From Luteimonas galliterrae (GTDB taxonomy: Bacteria; Pseudomonadota; Gammaproteobacteria; Xanthomonadales; Xanthomonadaceae), in contig NZ_JAMBEP010000001.1 in assembly GCF_023374055.1 (NCBI RefSeq), positions 434,001 through 498,000 of the forward strand: a stretch of 64,000 bases of DNA, given 5' to 3'. This document shows positions 1-8,992 of the stretch, piece by piece. The position numbers and the translations under genes are program-made. Every line of letters starts with the position of its first letter. The first letter of the stretch is position 1. A model generated the notes under the pieces. That model saw nothing but the letters and a program-made list of their open reading frames with translations. It ran no database searches and was not told the DNA's origin.

Positions 1-810
1 GTGCTGTTCGTCGCCGTAGGTCTGTTCTTCATCGACCCTGCCGCTTATGCGCCGAAAGCGACGCCCGCCCGCGCCGATTTTTCGGCGGCGATGCTGTTGC
101 TGGTGTTCGCCTTCACCGGCTTCGAAACCGCGACGGTGCCGGTCGGCGAAGTCCGCGATCCGCGCCGCAACCTGCCGTTCGCGGTGCTTGCGGCGATGGC
201 GGTGATCGTGCCGGTCTACATCGGCGTGCAGGCCGTCTGCATAGGCACCTTGCCCGGGTTGGCGGACTCGTCGCGTCCGCTGGCCGATGCGGCCGCGCGT
301 TTCGCGGGTTCGTTCGGCGCGGCCGCGATCGCGGTGGGCGCGCTGGTGTCGATCGCCGGCACCTTGAACGGGCTGGTGCTGGCCGCGCCGCGCATCCTGT
401 TCGCGATGGCCGAGCAGGGACAGCTGCCGCGCGCGCTGGCGTCCACGCATGCGCGCTTCCACACGCCGCATGTGGCGATCGCGGTGTCGTCCGCTTGCAT
501 GTTGGCGTTGACGTTGTCGGGCTCGTTCCTGTCGGCGGTGGCGATCAGCACGCTGACCCGTTTGCTGGCCTACGCCGCGACCTGTGCCGCATTGCCGGTG
601 TTGCGCCGCCGCGACGACATCGCGCCGGCGTTGTTTCGCGCGCCGGGCGGCGCGCTGACGGCGGCCGTGGCGCTGGCGGTCATCGCCTGGCTGCTGGCGC
701 AGGGCAGCGCGCAGGAAGCGCGCGACGTGGCCATCGCCATGGCGTTGGGCTTCGTGCTGCTGTTCTCCATGCGCCGCACGCGCGCCGCAGCGGGCGAGGC
801 AGGCCGATGA
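1..810 (+). CDS. APC-family amino acid permease (3' part)
   Basis: C-terminal part of an inner-membrane amino acid/polyamine/organocation (APC) transporter, cut by the window edge. The frame is open from base 1, so the GTG there is probably an internal valine, not the start. About seven hydrophobic segments remain. The stretch FAFTGFE (residues 36-42) followed by GE (49-50) and RDPRRNLP (52-59) matches the conserved mid-protein loop of APC permeases. The substrate cannot be read from this part. The stop overlaps the next gene by ATGA, suggesting translational coupling. Confidence 0.85.
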   Translation: MLFVAVGLFFIDPAAYAPKATPARADFSAAMLLLVFAFTGFETATVPVGEVRDPRRNLPFAVLAAMAVIVPVYIGVQAVCIGTLPGLADSSRPLADAAARFAGSFGAAAIAVGALVSIAGTLNGLVLAAPRILFAMAEQGQLPRALASTHARFHTPHVAIAVSSACMLALTLSGSFLSAVAISTLTRLLAYAATCAALPVLRRRDDIAPALFRAPGGALTAAVALAVIAWLLAQGSAQEARDVAIAMALGFVLLFSMRRTRAAAGEAGR

Positions 811-1418
811 CGGCGATCGCGCCTCCCATCGTCATGCCGCCGCAGGCCATGGCGGAACTGGAAACGTCGTACGCTACGCCGCCGCGGGCTTACCATAATT
901 TCGGCCATGTGCAGGAAGTGCTGCGCCATTACGCGGACGTGGCGCAAGGGCCGGGCTGGACGCGTCCGGTCGAACCCTATCTAGCCGTGCTGTACCACGA
1001 TGCGATCTACGAACCCGGCCGCAACGACAACGAATCGCGCTCGGCGCAACTGGCGATGGAACAGATCGCGCTATGGCTGCCCGGCGCGGGCGTGGACGGC
1101 GGCCGTGTCGCCCAGCTGATCGATTGCACCGCCCGCCACGGGCAGCTGAGCGCCGCCGATGTCGACCGGGACGCGGCCTTGTTCCTGGATTGCGACATGG
1201 CCATCCTCGGCGCCGAGCCTGCGGCTTTCGATGCTTACGACCGCGGCATCGCTGCCGAGTACAGGCACGTGCCGCGCTGGCTGTACAAACTCAATCGCCG
1301 TCGGTTCCTGAAGGCGTTGCTGGCGCGAGAACGCATCTTCCTCAGCGATTTCTTCCACGACCGCTACGACGCCCAGGCGCGCGTCAACCTGCGCCGTGCG
1401 GTCAACGAGAAGCGCTGA
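807..1418 (+). CDS. HD-type metal-dependent hydrolase, COG4339-like
   Basis: A 203-residue soluble protein resembling the predicted metal-dependent HD-superfamily phosphohydrolases of COG4339. Visible motifs are YHNFGH (29-34), YHDAIY (63-68) and NESRSA (75-80), which hold the His/Asp/Asn/Glu residues expected to bind metal. A longer upstream reading frame exists, but the ATG at 807 overlaps the permease stop (ATGA) and begins just before the family similarity, so it is preferred. The substrate is unknown for the family. The gene ends 10 bases before a REP doublet lying between it and the convergent flavoprotein gene. Confidence 0.85.
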   Translation: MTAIAPPIVMPPQAMAELETSYATPPRAYHNFGHVQEVLRHYADVAQGPGWTRPVEPYLAVLYHDAIYEPGRNDNESRSAQLAMEQIALWLPGAGVDGGRVAQLIDCTARHGQLSAADVDRDAALFLDCDMAILGAEPAAFDAYDRGIAAEYRHVPRWLYKLNRRRFLKALLARERIFLSDFFHDRYDAQARVNLRRAVNEKR

Positions 1419-1428
1419 ACCGCTCTTT

Positions 1429-1503
1429 GTAGGAGCGGCTTCAGCCGCGAGCCCTTGGTCTGCCGCGCACGTGAAAAAAGCTCGCGGCTGAAGCCGCTCC
1501 TAC
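1429..1503. repeat. REP doublet (GTAG family), copy 1
   Basis: Two 24-bp arms in inverted orientation (1429-1452 and 1480-1503) with a 27-bp spacer. Each arm starts with GTAGGAG and contains the small hairpin GCGGC-TTCA-GCCGC. This is the layout of GTAG-flanked REP pairs mobilised by RAYT transposases; no RAYT gene is in the window. The right arm overlaps the end of the flavoprotein gene and supplies its TAG stop (1500-1502). Confidence 0.9.
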
Positions 1504-2738
1504 GAAGAGCGGGCCCTCGCCCATTCGAGCGCGCCCTTGCCGGCGCGATTGCCGCTGGCGAAGCAAGCGGTGAGCAGGTAACCGCCGGTCGGCGCCTCCC
1601 AATCGAGCATCTCGCCGGCGCAGAACGTGCCCGGCAGGGTTTTCAGCATCAGCGTGTCGTCCAGGGCTTCCAAACGCACGCCGCCGGCGCTGCTGATCGC
1701 CTCGGCCAGCGGGCGAGGGCGGCGCAGGATCAACGGCAGCCGCTTGATCGTCTGCGCCACGAATCCGGCATCGCCGAGCTGCGATTTGGCGACCGTTTCG
1801 TGGATCAACGCCGCCTTGACGCCATCGAGTCCGGTTTGGCGGCGCAGGTGTTCGCTGAAGCTGCGGCTGCCGCGAGGCTTGGCGAGCGCATCGCGCAGGC
1901 GTTCGGTCTCGCGCCCCGGCGCGAGGTCGAGGTGCAGCGCGGCGCGGCCTTCGCGCGAGATCGTATCGCGCAGGTCCGCCGAGATCGCATAGATCAGGCT
2001 GCCTTCGATGCCCGTCGCCGTGGCCACGCATTCTCCTTGCAGCGACCGCATCCCGCCCTGCGGGTCGCGCCAATGCGCGACAACCGGTTTCAGCGGCGCG
2101 CCGGCATGGCGGTCCGCGAAATGCCCGGTCCAGCCGATGTCGAAGCCGCAATTGGACGGTTGCAGCGGGGCCACATCGATGCTGCGTTCGCGCAATACCG
2201 TCTGCCATGCGCCATCGGAGCCCAACTCGGGCCAGCTGCCGCCGCCCAGCGCCAGTACGACGGCATCCGCGGCGACGCTCCGTTCGCCATCGGGCGTCGC
2301 GAAGCGCAGCGAACCGTCGTCGTTCCAACCCAACCAGCGATGGTGGACATGGAAGCGCACGCCTTGGTCGCGCAGGCGCCGCACCCATCCGCGCAACAGC
2401 GGCGCGGCTTTGAGATCCAGCGGAAACACGCGCCCCGAGGTGCCGACGAACGTCTCCACGCCCAATCCGCGCGCCCAGTCGCGCAGGGCTTGCGCGTCGA
2501 AGTCGCGCAGCCAACGAGCGACGTCGGTTTCGCGTTCGCGGTAGCGCCGCGCGAATCCGGGCATCGGTTCGGAATGGGTGAGGTTGAGTCCGCCCTTGCC
2601 GGCGATGAGGAATTTGCGCCCGACCGAGCCTTTCGCTTCGTACAGATCGACTTCGGTGCCTGCCGCAAGCGCCGTTTCTGCGGCCATCAATCCGGCCGGG
2701 CCGCCGCCGACGATGGCCAATGCGCGCGCCGCGCCCAT
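1500..2738 (-). CDS. TIGR03862-type FAD-dependent oxidoreductase
   Basis: A 412-residue flavoprotein of the HI0933-like superfamily, TIGR03862 branch. The N-terminal dinucleotide-binding motif GGGPAG (11-16) is followed by the family signature RKFLIAGKGG (41-50) and LNLTH (51-55), with a C-terminal FAD-binding GEMLDWEAPTGGY segment. The reaction is unknown. It starts 1 base inside the stop of the upstream paralogue (TGATG), so YaeQ and the two flavoproteins read as one operon. The ATG at 2738 is chosen because the Rossmann motif follows directly. The TAG stop lies in the terminal GTAG of a REP doublet, which may fix both the C-terminus and the transcript end. Confidence 0.9.
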   Translation of the reverse strand: MGAARALAIVGGGPAGLMAAETALAAGTEVDLYEAKGSVGRKFLIAGKGGLNLTHSEPMPGFARRYRERETDVARWLRDFDAQALRDWARGLGVETFVGTSGRVFPLDLKAAPLLRGWVRRLRDQGVRFHVHHRWLGWNDDGSLRFATPDGERSVAADAVVLALGGGSWPELGSDGAWQTVLRERSIDVAPLQPSNCGFDIGWTGHFADRHAGAPLKPVVAHWRDPQGGMRSLQGECVATATGIEGSLIYAISADLRDTISREGRAALHLDLAPGRETERLRDALAKPRGSRSFSEHLRRQTGLDGVKAALIHETVAKSQLGDAGFVAQTIKRLPLILRRPRPLAEAISSAGGVRLEALDDTLMLKTLPGTFCAGEMLDWEAPTGGYLLTACFASGNRAGKGALEWARARSS

Positions 2739-3919
2739 CAGACGGCTTCTCCGGCCGCATGTCCCGACGCCCAGGCCCATTGGAAGTTGTAGCCGCCGAG
2801 CCAGCCGGTGACGTCGACCACTTCGCCGATGAAATACAGCCCCGGCATGCGTTTGGATTCCATCGTGGCCGACGATAGCTCGTGCGTGTCGACGCCGCCC
2901 AGCGTGACCTCGGCGGTGCGATAGCCTTCGGTGCCGCTGGCGACCAGCGGCCAGCGCCGCAATTGCGCTGCGATATCGCGCAATTCGCGTTCGCCGTACC
3001 GCCGCATCGGCTTGTTGTCGAACCAGATCTCGCACAAGCGCTGCGCGAAGCGTTTCGGCAGCGCTTCGGCGAGCGCGCTCTTGAGCTCGGCCGCCGGGCG
3101 CGCCTGGCGCTGCGCTTGCAGGAACGCCAGCGCATCCTGGCCCGGCAGCAGGTCCAGGCGCAGATCGTCGCCCGGTCGCCAGTAAGAGGAGATCTGCAGG
3201 ATCGAAGGGCCGCTGACGCCGCGGTGCGTGACGAGCATGGCATTGCGGAACGATTGGCCGTTGCACTCCGCTTCGACCGGCAGGGAAACGCCGCTGAGAT
3301 CCTGCAAGCGCTCCGAATGCGTTCCGCTCAGCGTCAGCGGCACCAGCCCGGCGCGGGTCGGCAGCACGGTGTGGCCGAACTGGCGCGCCAATTCGTAGCC
3401 GAAGCCGCTGGCGCCCATGCTGGGAATCGACAATCCTCCGCTCGCCACGGCCAGGCTTTGCGCCGCGAATGTGCCGCAGGCGCTTTCCACCGCGAATCCG
3501 CCGTCGCCGGATGCGACGCGCCCGATGCTGCAACCGGTCTCGATCCGCACGCCGGCCGCCGCGCATTCGTCCAGCAGCATGCGCACGATCTGCTTGGACG
3601 ACTCGTCGCAGAACAGCTGTCCGAGCTCCTTCTCGTGGTAAGCGATGCCGTGCTTCTCCACCAGGCCGATGAAATCCGACGGCGTATAGCGCGCCAGCGC
3701 CGACTTGCAGAAATGCGGATTGGCCGACAGGAAATTGCCGGGTCCCGTACCGGTGTTGGTGAAGTTGCAGCGCCCGCCGCCCGACATCAGGATCTTCTTG
3801 CCGACCCGGTTGGCATGCTCGACCACCAACACGCGCCGTCCGCGTTGGCCGGCGGTGAGGGCGCACATCAGCCCGGCCGCGCCGCCGCCGATGACCAGGA
3901 CGTCGTAAGCCTCGCTCAC
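2738..3919 (-). CDS. BaiN/HI0933-family flavoprotein
   Basis: A 393-residue NAD(P)/FAD-dependent oxidoreductase of the HI0933/YhiN/BaiN family. GGGAAG (11-16) binds the FAD ADP moiety; KKILMSGGGRCNFTN (41-55) is the family signature; the C-terminus carries the GEVVDVTGWLGGYN segment. The start is GTG at 3919, 4 bases after the YaeQ stop. BaiN homologues have been linked to double-bond reduction in bile-acid metabolism in gut bacteria, but that role cannot be assumed here. Immediately downstream is a second, more divergent member of the same superfamily. Confidence 0.9.
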   Translation of the reverse strand: MSEAYDVLVIGGGAAGLMCALTAGQRGRRVLVVEHANRVGKKILMSGGGRCNFTNTGTGPGNFLSANPHFCKSALARYTPSDFIGLVEKHGIAYHEKELGQLFCDESSKQIVRMLLDECAAAGVRIETGCSIGRVASGDGGFAVESACGTFAAQSLAVASGGLSIPSMGASGFGYELARQFGHTVLPTRAGLVPLTLSGTHSERLQDLSGVSLPVEAECNGQSFRNAMLVTHRGVSGPSILQISSYWRPGDDLRLDLLPGQDALAFLQAQRQARPAAELKSALAEALPKRFAQRLCEIWFDNKPMRRYGERELRDIAAQLRRWPLVASGTEGYRTAEVTLGGVDTHELSSATMESKRMPGLYFIGEVVDVTGWLGGYNFQWAWASGHAAGEAV

Positions 3920-3923
3920 GCGG

Positions 3924-4481
3924 TCAATGCACCGCGTCTGCAGGCGCCAGGCGCACGCGTTTCTCGACGGCGATGCTGCTGCCTTCGCCGTACAACTCGG
4001 CCTGGCCGTCCTGCACCATGCATTGCAGGCGCATGCCGCGATCGGCGAGCGCGGCCAGCGCGTCGACGGTTCCCGGCGCGATGTCGATCACCGTCAGATT
4101 GCCCGAGCGCGCCAGCGAGCCGGCGTTCTTGTCCCACCAGAGATCGGCGCTGCGGCCGCTGTAGTTGACGATCACCACTTGGCGCGCACGGCCGCAGGCC
4201 TTGCGGATGTCCTGCTCGCTGGGCTGGCCCAGGTCGATCCACAATTCGATCTCGCCGGTCAGCGATTTGCGCCACAGGTCGGGCTCGTCGTCGCTGCTCA
4301 GGCCGCGGCCGAATTCCAGCCGGTCGTCGGCATACAAGGCGAACGCCAGCAAGCGCACCATCAGGCGCTCGTCGGTTTCGGAAGGGTGGCGCGCCAGCGT
4401 CAACGCATGGGTGCCGTAGTAGTGCCGGTCCATGTCGCTGACCTGCAATTCGGCCCGGAATACGGTGGATTTGAGCGCCAT
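3924..4481 (-). CDS. yaeQ: YaeQ family protein
   Basis: A 185-residue soluble protein with the typical YaeQ opening (MALKSTVFRAELQVSDMDR) and the usual family length. YaeQ adopts a PD-(D/E)XK-nuclease-like fold, was named for reported suppression of RfaH loss, and its biochemical activity is unsettled. It heads a compact minus-strand operon with two flavoproteins (gaps of 4 and -1 bases). Confidence 0.9.
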   Translation of the reverse strand: MALKSTVFRAELQVSDMDRHYYGTHALTLARHPSETDERLMVRLLAFALYADDRLEFGRGLSSDDEPDLWRKSLTGEIELWIDLGQPSEQDIRKACGRARQVVIVNYSGRSADLWWDKNAGSLARSGNLTVIDIAPGTVDALAALADRGMRLQCMVQDGQAELYGEGSSIAVEKRVRLAPADAVH

Positions 4482-4646
4482 GTGCCAGATTCTGCGGAGG
4501 AAAGCGGCACATAGTGTAGGCGCAGCGCGGCCGCTGTGACTTCAGGCAGGTGGTGGCCGGGGATGCGATATGACATGGTTCGCCGGATAGGCATGTGGCC
4601 GGCCCGCACGGCGCAGCGCCCGATACCACGCCAGGACTCTCAAGCC

Positions 4647-6389
4647 ATGCCGAAAATCCTCTCCACGCTCGCCATCTGCCTGCTGCTGGCCGCAAGCGCC
4701 GCCGCAGGCGCGAAACAACCGGCCAAGCAGCCGGCATTGACCGATCTCACGCTCGCCACCGGCGCGCAGCGGACGCCGGAACAGAGGGCGGTGGTGTTCG
4801 AAAAGGCCGATCTGCGGTTCAAGGTGGATCCGGCCAATCGAAGCCTGCACGGCGATGCGGCGTTGACCTTCCGCGCCACGGCGCCGATCTCGCGATTGGC
4901 GGTGGAACTCGACCGCAATTACGCGGTCGAGTCGGTTTCTGTCGACGACAAGAAGCTCGCCAAGAGCGAATACGGCAATCCGGACGGCCGCATGACGGTG
5001 ACCTTGCCCACACCGCTCGCCGCCGGCGAGCGCACGGTGCTGCGCATCGTCTACGCCGGCAAGCCGCATGTCGCCGACCGCGCGCCCTGGGACGGCGGCT
5101 TCGTCTGGGCCAAGGCGCCCACCGGCGAGCCGTGGATCGCTTCCGCGGTGCAGGGCGAAGGCTGCGACCTGTTCTGGCCATGCATCGACCATCCGATGGG
5201 CGAGCCCTTGCAGGTCGACCAGCACATCACCGTCCCCGCGCCGCTGGTCGCGGCCGGCAACGGCGTGGCGATGGGCATGGAAGAAAAAGACGGCTGGCGC
5301 ACCTATCACTGGCGCGCGCGCAATCCGAACACCTATGCGATCGCGCTGAACATCGGTCCCTACGAATTGCTCGAGGGCAGCTACAAGAGCCGTTACGGCA
5401 ACACGGTTCCGCTGCGTTTCTGGTATCTGAAGGGCAACGCCGACAAGGCCCGCGGCTTGTTCGCCGAATTCCCCGAGATGCTCGATTTCTTCGAGGCCTA
5501 CATCGGCCCGTATCCGTTCGGCGACGAGAAGATGGGCGTGGTCGAAACGCCGCACCTGGGCATGGAGCACCAGACCGTCAACGCCTACGGCAACGAATAC
5601 AAGAAAAGCGAATACGGCTACGACTGGCTGCTGCAGCACGAATTCGCGCACGAATGGTTCGGCAACCAGCTGACCAACGTCGACTGGGACGACATGTGGC
5701 TGCACGAGGGTTACGGCACCTACATGCAGCCGCTGTACCTGCAGTGGCTGCGCGGCGACATGGAGTACTACGCCAACCTGATGAAGCATCGCGCCGACCT
5801 GATCAACAAGTTCCCGGTAGTGTCCGGCAAGAGCCAGACCGGCAGCCAGGTTTACGACGAAGCGACGGGTCCCGGCCACGACCTGTATTACAAGGGCTCG
5901 CTGATCCTGCACACGCTGCGCAACCTGATCGGCGACAAGGATTTCTTCGCGGTCACGCGGCAGGCCGTCTATGGCGCCGACAAGCCCGTGCCGGGCAATT
6001 TCAAGCCGTTGTACCTGAGCACGCCCGAATACATCGCCATCGTCAATAAGGTCACCGGCCGCGATTACCGCTGGTTCTTCGACGTCTATCTCTACCAGGC
6101 GGCTTTGCCGGAACTGATCGCCACGCGCGATGGGAAAGGCTTGTCTTTGCGCTGGAAAACCCTCGCCGACAAGCCGTTCCCGATGCCGGTGGAAGTGCGC
6201 GTCGACGGCCGCGACCGGGTCGTGGCGATGAAGAACGGGCAGGGCCGCGTGGAGATGCCGGCCGGCGCGGTCTATACCGTCGATCCGCACTCCAAGGTGC
6301 TGCGCGACTTGCCCTACATGGACGAGTTCAAGGCCGACAAGGCCGCGCGCGAGAAAAAAGCAGCGGAGCAGAAAAACAAGAAGAAATAG
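4647..6389 (+). CDS. Secreted M1 metallopeptidase, tandem copy A
   Basis: A 580-residue zinc aminopeptidase of family M1. It begins with a signal peptide (LSTLAICLLLAASAAAGA, residues 5-22). The zinc site is HEFAH (331-335) with the third ligand Glu354, exact HExxH-x18-E spacing, inside a region ending DMWLHEG. The exopeptidase loop reads GMEHQ (305-309) in place of the common GAMEN. The tail after about residue 560 is Lys-rich. The start at 4647 is chosen because it begins the signal sequence; an in-frame upstream ATG would bury it. The next gene is a close paralogue, with near-identical DNA blocks alternating with diverged ones. Confidence 0.93.
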   Translation: MPKILSTLAICLLLAASAAAGAKQPAKQPALTDLTLATGAQRTPEQRAVVFEKADLRFKVDPANRSLHGDAALTFRATAPISRLAVELDRNYAVESVSVDDKKLAKSEYGNPDGRMTVTLPTPLAAGERTVLRIVYAGKPHVADRAPWDGGFVWAKAPTGEPWIASAVQGEGCDLFWPCIDHPMGEPLQVDQHITVPAPLVAAGNGVAMGMEEKDGWRTYHWRARNPNTYAIALNIGPYELLEGSYKSRYGNTVPLRFWYLKGNADKARGLFAEFPEMLDFFEAYIGPYPFGDEKMGVVETPHLGMEHQTVNAYGNEYKKSEYGYDWLLQHEFAHEWFGNQLTNVDWDDMWLHEGYGTYMQPLYLQWLRGDMEYYANLMKHRADLINKFPVVSGKSQTGSQVYDEATGPGHDLYYKGSLILHTLRNLIGDKDFFAVTRQAVYGADKPVPGNFKPLYLSTPEYIAIVNKVTGRDYRWFFDVYLYQAALPELIATRDGKGLSLRWKTLADKPFPMPVEVRVDGRDRVVAMKNGQGRVEMPAGAVYTVDPHSKVLRDLPYMDEFKADKAAREKKAAEQKNKKK

Positions 6390-6446
6390 GCCCAAGCGGC
6401 CATGGCCGCTTGTCCCAGTGAGATCTGCAGTCGTCAGGGGGAATCG

Positions 6447-8180
6447 ATGAACAGAAGTTTCGGTGCGTTGCTGGTCGTTTTGACGGCGTTCTCGCCGGTG
6501 ACCTGGGCAAGGCAGGGCGCATTGACCAAGCACACCTACGATTCCGGCGCGTCGCGCGCGCCCGAGCAGTTGGCGGTGGTTTTCGAAAAGGCCGACCTGC
6601 AGTTCAAAGTGGATCCAGCCAAAAAAAGCCTGAGTGGAGACGCCGCGCTGACGTTCCGCGCCACCGCTCCGGTGTCGCGGCTGGTGGTGGATTTTGATCG
6701 CAATTACGCGATCCGATTGGTTTCCATCGATGGCAAGCCCATCGTCAAAGGCGGCTATCGGAATCCGGATGGCAGGATGGCGATAGACCTGCCCAAGCCG
6801 CTCGCCGCCGGCGAGCGCGCGGTGCTGCGCATCGTCTACGCCGGCAAGCCGCACGTCGCCGACCGCGCGCCCTGGGACGGCGGCTTCGTCTGGGCCAAGG
6901 CGCCGACCGGCGAGCCCTGGGTCGCCTCCGCCGTGCAACTCCAGGGCTGCGATCTGTTCTGGCCCTGCATCGATCATCCGATGGGCGAGCCTCTGCAAGT
7001 CGACCAGCACATCACGGTACCGGCGCCGCTGGTCGCGGCCGGCAACGGCGTGGCGATGGGCATGGAGGAGAAAGACGGCTGGCGTACCTACCACTGGCGC
7101 ACACGCGCCCCCAACACTTATGCCATCGCGCTCAACATCGGTCCTTACGAGGTGCTCGAGGCTGACTACATGAGTCGTTACGGCAATATCATTCCGCTGC
7201 GCTTCTGGTATCTGAAAGGCCATCAGGCCAAGGCCCGGGTACTATTCGAAGAGTTCCCGCTGATGCTGGATTTCTTCGAAAGCTACATCGGCCCGTACCC
7301 GTTCGGCGACGAGAAGATGGGCGTGGCCGAAACGCCGCACCTGGGCATGGAGCATCAGAGCATCAATGCCTACGGCAACGAGTATGTGAAGACGGAATTC
7401 GGCTACGACGAGCTGCTGCAGCACGAATTCGCACACGAATGGTTCGGCAACCAGCTGACCAACGTCGACTGGGACGACATGTGGCTGCACGAAGGCTACG
7501 GCAGCTACATGCAGCCTCTCTACATGGAATACCGCTACGGAAGCCAGTGGTACTACGCTCTGCTGCACGCCCAAAGGACCCGGATCGCCAACAAGTTCCC
7601 CGTGGTGTCCGGTTCGAACAAGCCGATGGGGGGCGTCTATGACGGCAAGGTAGGTCCGGGCGGGGATATTTACGCCAAAGGCTCGCTGATCCTGCACACG
7701 CTGCGCAACCTGATCGGCGACAAGGATTTCTTCGCGGTCACGCGGCAGGCCGTCTACGGCACCGACAAGCCCGCGCCGGGCAATTTCAAGCCGTTGTACC
7801 TGAGCACGCCGGAGTACATCGCCATCGTCGACAAGGTCACCGGCCGCGACTACCGCTGGTTCTTCGACGTTTATTTGTACCAGGCGGCATTGCCGCAACT
7901 GGTCGCCACGCGCGACGCGAAGGGCCTGGCGCTGCGCTGGAAAACGCCTGCGGATAAGCCGTTCCCGATGCCGGTGGAAGTGCGCGTCGACGGCCGCGAC
8001 CGGGTCGTGGCGATGAAGAACGGGCAGGGCCGCGTGGAGATGCCGGCCGGCGCGGTCTACACCATCGACCCGCACTCCAAGGTGCTGCGCGACTTGCCCT
8101 ACATGGACGAGTTCAAGGCCGACAAGGCCGCGCGCGAGAAGGCGGCTGCCGACAAGGCGAAGAAGGCGGCCAAGAAGTGA
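6447..8180 (+). CDS. Secreted M1 metallopeptidase, tandem copy B
   Basis: A 577-residue paralogue of the preceding gene. The start at 6447 has a Shine-Dalgarno sequence CAGGGGGAA 4-5 bases upstream and opens a signal peptide. Catalytic residues are conserved: GMEHQ (300-304), HEFAH (326-330) and Glu349. It diverges most from copy A around residues 353-410, in the substrate-facing helical part, while the C-terminal third is nearly identical at DNA level. This suggests divergence of specificity with sequence exchange between copies. The C-terminal tail is Lys/Ala-rich. The stop overlaps the DDAH start by four bases (GTGA). Confidence 0.93.
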   Translation: MNRSFGALLVVLTAFSPVTWARQGALTKHTYDSGASRAPEQLAVVFEKADLQFKVDPAKKSLSGDAALTFRATAPVSRLVVDFDRNYAIRLVSIDGKPIVKGGYRNPDGRMAIDLPKPLAAGERAVLRIVYAGKPHVADRAPWDGGFVWAKAPTGEPWVASAVQLQGCDLFWPCIDHPMGEPLQVDQHITVPAPLVAAGNGVAMGMEEKDGWRTYHWRTRAPNTYAIALNIGPYEVLEADYMSRYGNIIPLRFWYLKGHQAKARVLFEEFPLMLDFFESYIGPYPFGDEKMGVAETPHLGMEHQSINAYGNEYVKTEFGYDELLQHEFAHEWFGNQLTNVDWDDMWLHEGYGSYMQPLYMEYRYGSQWYYALLHAQRTRIANKFPVVSGSNKPMGGVYDGKVGPGGDIYAKGSLILHTLRNLIGDKDFFAVTRQAVYGTDKPAPGNFKPLYLSTPEYIAIVDKVTGRDYRWFFDVYLYQAALPQLVATRDAKGLALRWKTPADKPFPMPVEVRVDGRDRVVAMKNGQGRVEMPAGAVYTIDPHSKVLRDLPYMDEFKADKAAREKAAADKAKKAAKK

Positions 8181-8983
8181 CGCCGGGCGGTACGCGGATC
8201 GCCATCGTCCGCGAGGTCAGCGCCAGCCTGGGCGACTGCGAGCTGTCGTACGTGCCCCGCACACGCGTCGATGTCGAACGCGCCCTCGCCCAGCATCGCG
8301 ATTACGCGCAAGCCCTCGAATCGCTGGGCTGCACGGTCGTCGCGCTGGCGGCGCAGGATGCGCTGCCGGACGCGGTCTTCGTCGAGGATATGGCGGTCGT
8401 GCTGGACGAGGTCGCTATCATGACCCGTTCCGGCGCGAAGTCCCGGCGCGCCGAATCGCCGAGCGTCGCACAGGCGCTGGCGCAGTACCGGCCGGTCGTG
8501 TCGATGTCCACGCCGGCGACGCTGGATGGCGGCGACGTGCTGCGGATCGGGCGCGTGCTGTACGTCGGCCAGTCCGACCGCAGCAACGCCGACGGCATCG
8601 CGCAACTGGGCCAACTGGTCGCGGATTACGGTTACCGGGTACAGCCCGTGCCGATCAGCGGCTGCCTTCATCTGAAGTCGGCGGTTACCCAGGTGGCGCA
8701 GGATCGCGTGCTGCTGCAGCCGGAGTGGGTGGATGCCGACGCCTTCGCCGATTTCCAGGTCATCGAAGTCGACCCGGGCGAAGCGCACGCCGCCAATGCC
8801 TTGCGCATCGGCGACCAGCTGCTTTATCCAGCCAATTTTCCGCGCACGCGGGAGCGTTTGCGCGCCGCGGGCATCGCCGTGACCGCCGTGGACGTCTCGG
8901 AACTGCAGAAAGCCGAAGGCGCCACCACCTGCTGCAGCCTCGTATTCGCGGCCTGGCCGGCGCCGCCCGCAGGACGCCGGTAA
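8177..8983 (+). CDS. Dimethylargininase (DDAH-like)
   Basis: A 268-residue member of the guanidino-group-modifying (amidinotransferase) superfamily. It is expected to hydrolyse N-omega,N-omega-dimethylarginine to citrulline and dimethylamine. Visible motifs are FVEDMAVV (68-75), LDGGD (116-120), the catalytic His in GCLHLKSA (His165) and the C-terminal nucleophile in TTCCSL (Cys252/253). GTG start overlapping the M1 peptidase stop. Related hydrolases in the superfamily (arginine deiminase) are longer, so DDAH fits best; activity on free arginine cannot be excluded. Confidence 0.88.
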   Translation: MTPGGTRIAIVREVSASLGDCELSYVPRTRVDVERALAQHRDYAQALESLGCTVVALAAQDALPDAVFVEDMAVVLDEVAIMTRSGAKSRRAESPSVAQALAQYRPVVSMSTPATLDGGDVLRIGRVLYVGQSDRSNADGIAQLGQLVADYGYRVQPVPISGCLHLKSAVTQVAQDRVLLQPEWVDADAFADFQVIEVDPGEAHAANALRIGDQLLYPANFPRTRERLRAAGIAVTAVDVSELQKAEGATTCCSLVFAAWPAPPAGRR

Positions 8984-8986
8984 ACT
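8981..8986 (+). promoter_or_regulatory. Possible -10 element for trhO
   Basis: TAAACT ends 6 bases before the trhO ATG and overlaps the DDAH stop codon. No Shine-Dalgarno sequence fits between them, so if used the transcript would be leaderless. No convincing -35 is visible. Confidence 0.35.
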
Positions 8987-8992
8987 AGCCGC

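Noticed and set aside
1-810. GTG at base 1 as the true start of the permease
   Set aside because: The encoded part lacks the first APC helices, so the frame continues upstream of the window.
4542-7223. 893-residue minus-strand reading frame antisense to the M1 peptidase pair
   Set aside because: High-GC third-position bias opens long antisense frames; the plus strand encodes clear M1 peptidases with zinc motifs and signal peptides, and the antisense product is a His/Asp/Arg-rich string without a recognised domain.
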